Assembly: GCA_023398615.1 (NCBI GenBank)
Contig: JAEWSD010000116.1
Span: forward strand, 1 to 8,875
Source: Bacillota bacterium
GTDB lineage: Bacteria; Bacillota; Clostridia; Lachnospirales; Lachnospiraceae
Direction: 5' to 3'
DNA length: 8,875 bases
Below, piece after piece: positions 7,813 to 8,875 of this stretch (the stretch's first letter is position 1; each line of letters opens with the position of its first letter). A program made the position numbers and the translations under genes. The notes under the pieces are model-generated. The model made no database searches, was not told where the DNA came from, and saw nothing but the letters and a program-made list of their open reading frames with translations.

Positions 7813-7877
7813 AAAAAAAGCCGTAAAGATTACGGATATCCGCCCTGTTTCAGACAGGTATCCGAAAGCTTTACAGC
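7813..7877 (-). terminator. Intrinsic terminator after azoR
   Basis: On the minus strand a 19-nt arm (7877-7859) pairs with 7838-7820 at 17 positions, including one G-U pair, and encloses a small CCTGT/ACAGG hairpin. It ends in seven Ts (7819-7813). The proximal arm can also fold alone into a perfect CCGTAA-TCT-TTACGG hairpin next to the T-tract; both folds should terminate. It lies 15 nt after the azoR stop and separates azoR from the ATPase operon. Confidence 0.85.
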
Positions 7878-7892
7878 CGGATCAGTCAACTA

Positions 7893-8498
7893 TTAAAAAT
7901 CTTTTACCAATTCCCCTGCCTGCCCGACAGCTTCTCCTACAACGGCATCCGCATCATTGCCGACAACATCCAGAGCTTCGGCAGCTATCGTCTGAAAATC
8001 CGTAATTCCCATGAAGCCAAATACGGTCCTTAAATATCTGTCCCCCATTTCCAAGCTGGCGGCAGGCCCTGCGGAATAACTTCCCCCTCTTGCGGTAATA
8101 TTAACCGCCTTTCTTCCCGTACATAGTCCAACCGGGCCGGAAGCCGTATATTTGAAGGTGATGCCTGTGACCATAATGTAATCGATATATGCCTTTAATA
8201 TTGCAGGAATGCCAAGATTCCAAAGCGGTTCCGCAATCACATATTTGTCTGCTTCAAAAAACTGAAATGCATATTTTAAAACCGGCTGATCCTTGCCTTC
8301 GCCTTCTATCGGTTTTCGCAGGGATTCCAGCTCACTCTGCCGGAGAAAATCAATCCCTTCCCGGTACAAATCCAATGTGATTATCTCATCCTCAGGATGT
8401 AATTTCCGGTATTCTCCGATAAAATAATCCGATATTTTGTAAGTTCTTGATAAACCTTCCGCTTTTGCGTTTGCCTTAATATACAGTATCTTACTCAT
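7893..8498 (-). CDS. azoR: FMN-dependent NADH-azoreductase (flavodoxin-like fold)
   Basis: This cytosolic flavoprotein reduces azo compounds and quinones with NADH and is commonly linked to electrophile or quinone stress. The 201 residues equal the length of Escherichia coli AzoR. The N-terminal MSKILYIKANAK strand, the FMN-phosphate loop with SRT (17-19), the PLWN loop (91-94) that matches PMYN in AzoR, the GITFKYTASGPVGL segment (112-125) and TARGG (135-139) at the flavin-contact site are all present. I chose the ATG at 8498 because it gives the canonical family N-terminus and AAAGGA (8508-8513) lies 9 nt upstream; an ATG at 8516 would add six residues without a ribosome binding site. A strong terminator follows, and an upstream gap of about 150 nt may hold its own promoter, so it is probably monocistronic. 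Confidence 0.93.
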   Translation of the reverse strand: MSKILYIKANAKAEGLSRTYKISDYFIGEYRKLHPEDEIITLDLYREGIDFLRQSELESLRKPIEGEGKDQPVLKYAFQFFEADKYVIAEPLWNLGIPAILKAYIDYIMVTGITFKYTASGPVGLCTGRKAVNITARGGSYSAGPAASLEMGDRYLRTVFGFMGITDFQTIAAEALDVVGNDADAVVGEAVGQAGELVKDF

Positions 8499-8507
8499 CT
8501 TAACCGT

Positions 8508-8513
8508 TCCTTT
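8508..8513 (-). promoter_or_regulatory. Ribosome binding site of azoR
   Basis: AAAGGA on the minus strand lies 9 nt before the ATG at 8498 and favours it over the in-frame ATG at 8516. Confidence 0.6.
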
Positions 8514-8568
8514 CATGAATGTATTTTCAGGATTAGCGTGCCCATAATTCCAATCTTTTTAGATATTT

Positions 8569-8597
8569 GTAATAAGCCCGTTTTTTATACGAATCAA
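8569..8597 (-). promoter_or_regulatory. Weak candidate promoter of azoR
   Basis: TTGATT (8592-8597) and TATTAC (8569-8574) on the minus strand are separated by 17 nt and each match the consensus at four of six positions. The spacing is ideal but the hexamers are weak, so this is only a candidate. Confidence 0.28.
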
Positions 8598-8609
8598 ACC
8601 GCCGGATAT

Positions 8610-8683
8610 CTAGTGCACTGACCGCCTGACATCTTGGAATCATCCGCAGAATTAGTCCAAGTGCCAAACGGTCAGCACACTAG
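8610..8683 (-). ncRNA. Long RNA hairpin at the 3' end of the GH18-like gene
   Basis: Read as minus-strand RNA, the element folds into about 28 pairs: a 15-pair outer stem (8683-8669 with 8624-8610), two U-G pairs, a five-pair segment UGGCA/UGUCA, and a six-pair segment CUUGGA/UCCAAG. One bulged A and a 17-nt loop remain. The loop holds the stop codon of the upstream gene. The outer-stem mismatches seen on the plus strand become G-U pairs on the minus strand, which points to minus-strand RNA. No U-tract follows, so it is not a standard terminator; an mRNA 3'-end stabiliser, processing site or mobile palindromic repeat are possible. Confidence 0.5.
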
Positions 8684-8875
8684 CTATTTCATATTGGGAG
8701 TTAATAACCAGCCACATTTGCGGAAAATAACTCATTATACTCCACAGACCCGCACCATTAAGGCCGTATTGGGGAACCAGCTTTAACAATGCATCAATGC
8801 TCCTTGCATCGCCGAACCTTACCAGGTACTGATTATGCTCCCCATAATAGAAATACGCCTGTTTCGATACCTCAT
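8652..8875 (-). CDS. GH18-family glycosidase-like protein, C-terminal fragment (5' part outside window)
   Basis: The last 73 codons of a minus-strand gene end at TAA (8652-8654) and run off the window edge. The segment YGLNGAGLWSIM followed by F-P-Q-M-W-L-V-I-N-S is the characteristic end of GH18 TIM barrels, where the Trp in GLW lies at the floor of the active site. The phrase RFGDARSIDALLKLV is like the strand-helix stretch of the bacterial GH18 group that includes the YaaH-type spore germination proteins, often fused to LysM or SH3 domains. Chitinase-like or peptidoglycan-directed activity is therefore likely but cannot be separated from this fragment. The final residues after NSQYEI (ASVLTVWHLD) are encoded by the 5' arm and loop of the hairpin at 8610-8683 and look unlike a normal family C-terminus. 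Confidence 0.75.
   Translation of the reverse strand, partial: EVSKQAYFYYGEHNQYLVRFGDARSIDALLKLVPQYGLNGAGLWSIMSYFPQMWLVINSQYEIASVLTVWHLD

Noticed and set aside
7833..7842. CGGATATCCG palindrome as a possible operator, with a related CGGATATC at 8603-8610
   Set aside because: It lies inside the terminator stem, which explains it, and the second occurrence is only 8 bp and could be chance.
1..8875. CRISPR array, tRNA, rRNA, insertion sequence or phage genes
   Set aside because: I saw no regularly spaced repeats, no tRNA-like folds and no transposase or integrase coding sequence in either strand.

Overview
The window fits a low-to-moderate GC Bacillota, most likely a clostridial or Lachnospiraceae-type anaerobe. 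This is inferred from strong AGGAGG-type ribosome binding sites, a PflX-like radical SAM protein, a Gram-positive EstA-type esterase, an AzoR-type flavoprotein and the end of a GH18 protein of the kind found in spore-formers. No marker gene fixes the genus. All six genes lie on the minus strand, so transcription runs from high to low coordinates. The coding content has no tRNA, rRNA, CRISPR array or recognisable transposase.

In transcription order: (i) the last 73 codons of a GH18 glycosidase-like gene (8652-8875), whose 3' end overlaps a long RNA hairpin (8610-8683); (ii) an FMN-dependent NADH-azoreductase (7893-8498), closed by a strong intrinsic terminator (7813-7877); (iii) a large P-loop ATPase of 1417 residues (3485-7738); (iv) a second ATPase of 603 residues ending in a HEPN-like domain (1635-3446); (v) a PflX-like radical SAM protein (709-1629), starting 5 nt after the previous stop codon; (vi) a 3'-truncated EstA-type esterase (1-637) with its own consensus promoter.

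The centre of interest is the pair iii-iv. Both proteins carry STAND-type ATPase modules (a GR box, Walker A, Walker B, a sensor-like strand, a G-N-x-x helix cap and a winged-helix region). The large protein adds an N-terminal SH3/Sm-like barrel, two tandem cold-shock-like OB-fold repeats, about 600 residues of unassigned helices and a beta-sandwich. The smaller protein ends in a Swt1-like HEPN domain with an intact R-x4-H motif, the signature of HEPN ribonucleases. A reasonable model is a two-component conflict or antiviral system: the large protein senses (possibly nucleic acid) and the smaller ATPase-HEPN protein is the RNase effector. That function is inferred from domain content and gene arrangement only.

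The radical SAM gene looks translationally coupled to the HEPN gene but may be housekeeping. The second unusual item is the 8610-8683 hairpin: on the minus strand every apparent mismatch in the stem becomes a G-U wobble, which suggests it works as RNA. No gene-free stretch exceeds 300 bases.
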